A DNA stretch of 5,377 nt from Syntrophaceae bacterium (GTDB taxonomy: Bacteria; Desulfobacterota; DTXE01). Location of the stretch: the NCBI GenBank assembly GCA_012962595.1, contig DTXE01000346.1, forward strand, positions 1 to 5,377. Direction: 5' to 3'. Of the stretch, positions 5,129-5,377 are shown one piece after another. Position numbers and translations under genes: made by a program. Below the pieces are notes generated by a model. The model saw nothing but the letters and a program-made list of their open reading frames with translations, was not told where the DNA came from and searched no databases. The first letter of the stretch is position 1. Each line of letters begins with the position of its first letter.

Positions 5129-5377
5129 TTAGGGTCCACTGGTTTTTTTCATAGTTTTTTGTTTATTGTAAATTTTGATCACCCTATCCGTTAAGTCAAT
5201 GGCATTGGGGGCATATATGGCAGGCCCCATTATCTGTGGATCGTATATTAAGGTAAAGCCTTCTTCCTTTGCTATCTTCCTTACCAGATTCACAATGTCC
5301 TGTTGAATGGGCATCACCGCTTCCCTTTGAGCCTCTGCCAGTTCTTCTTGAAAGTCGGTAAATGCATCCCTGTAATC
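5129..5377 (-). CDS. OmpH/Skp family periplasmic chaperone, C-terminal part
   Basis: This is the last 82 residues of an open frame that enters from the right edge. The N-terminus, with its expected signal peptide, is outside the window. Skp/OmpH proteins are trimeric periplasmic holdases that bind unfolded outer-membrane proteins and pass them to the BAM machinery. The visible part starts with a charged helix rich in Glu, Gln and Ala (FQEELAEAQREA), fitting the returning arm of the family's long coiled-coil tentacle. It then has KEEGFTLIYDP and a C-terminal AIDLTDRVIKIYNK, close to the usual family ending (IDLT..VI..LN). The internal GTG and ATG codons near 5317 and 5314 are not the start, since the frame is open and family-like upstream of them. 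Location directly before lpxD is classic (bamA-skp-lpxD-fabZ-lpxA). The tail after the family ending, KQKTMKKTSGP, is basic and unremarkable. Confidence 0.88.
   Translation of the reverse strand, partial: DYRDAFTDFQEELAEAQREAVMPIQQDIVNLVRKIAKEEGFTLIYDPQIMGPAIYAPNAIDLTDRVIKIYNKQKTMKKTSGP

Overview
This window is the lipid A section of a diderm (Gram-negative type) bacterium's chromosome. All seven genes lie on the minus strand, so transcription runs from right to left. The right-hand block is the 3' part of an OmpH/Skp periplasmic chaperone gene, then lpxD, fabZ, lpxA and lpxI, packed with gaps of 15 bp or less or with short overlaps. This is a classic envelope-biogenesis operon. LpxA and LpxD add the two primary acyl chains to the UDP-glucosamine precursor, FabZ feeds the 3-hydroxyacyl-ACP pathway that supplies them, LpxI cuts the UDP-diacylglucosamine product to lipid X, and the Skp-like chaperone handles outer-membrane proteins.

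The left-hand block is looser. After lpxI come a plausible Rho-independent terminator and a 249-bp gap filled with short repeats. Next are a Gfo/Idh/MocA-family NAD-dependent sugar dehydrogenase, a second possible terminator, another repeat fragment, and a PgsA-like CDP-alcohol phosphatidyltransferase. The last 163 bp (1-163) hold no convincing gene. They carry a second, inverted copy of the repeat found upstream of the dehydrogenase, so the dehydrogenase/phosphatidyltransferase pair lies between two inverted copies of an intergenic repeat. lpxB, which often follows in this gene order, is not in the window.

Use of LpxI rather than LpxH, a Gfo/Idh/MocA gene beside it, an AT-leaning sequence and intergenic tracts built on TTTGGGATTTGG all point away from Enterobacteria-like Gammaproteobacteria. 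They suggest a Desulfobacterota/Nitrospirota-like or uncultivated diderm lineage; this placement is an inference from gene content and remains uncertain.

I do not see a wholly new system. The coding part is conventional. The points worth following up are the inverted repeat family around the left two genes, the terminators that seem to split the locus, the repeat-derived N-terminal extension of the phosphatidyltransferase frame, and the possible (unproven) link of the dehydrogenase to 3-amino lipid A precursor synthesis.
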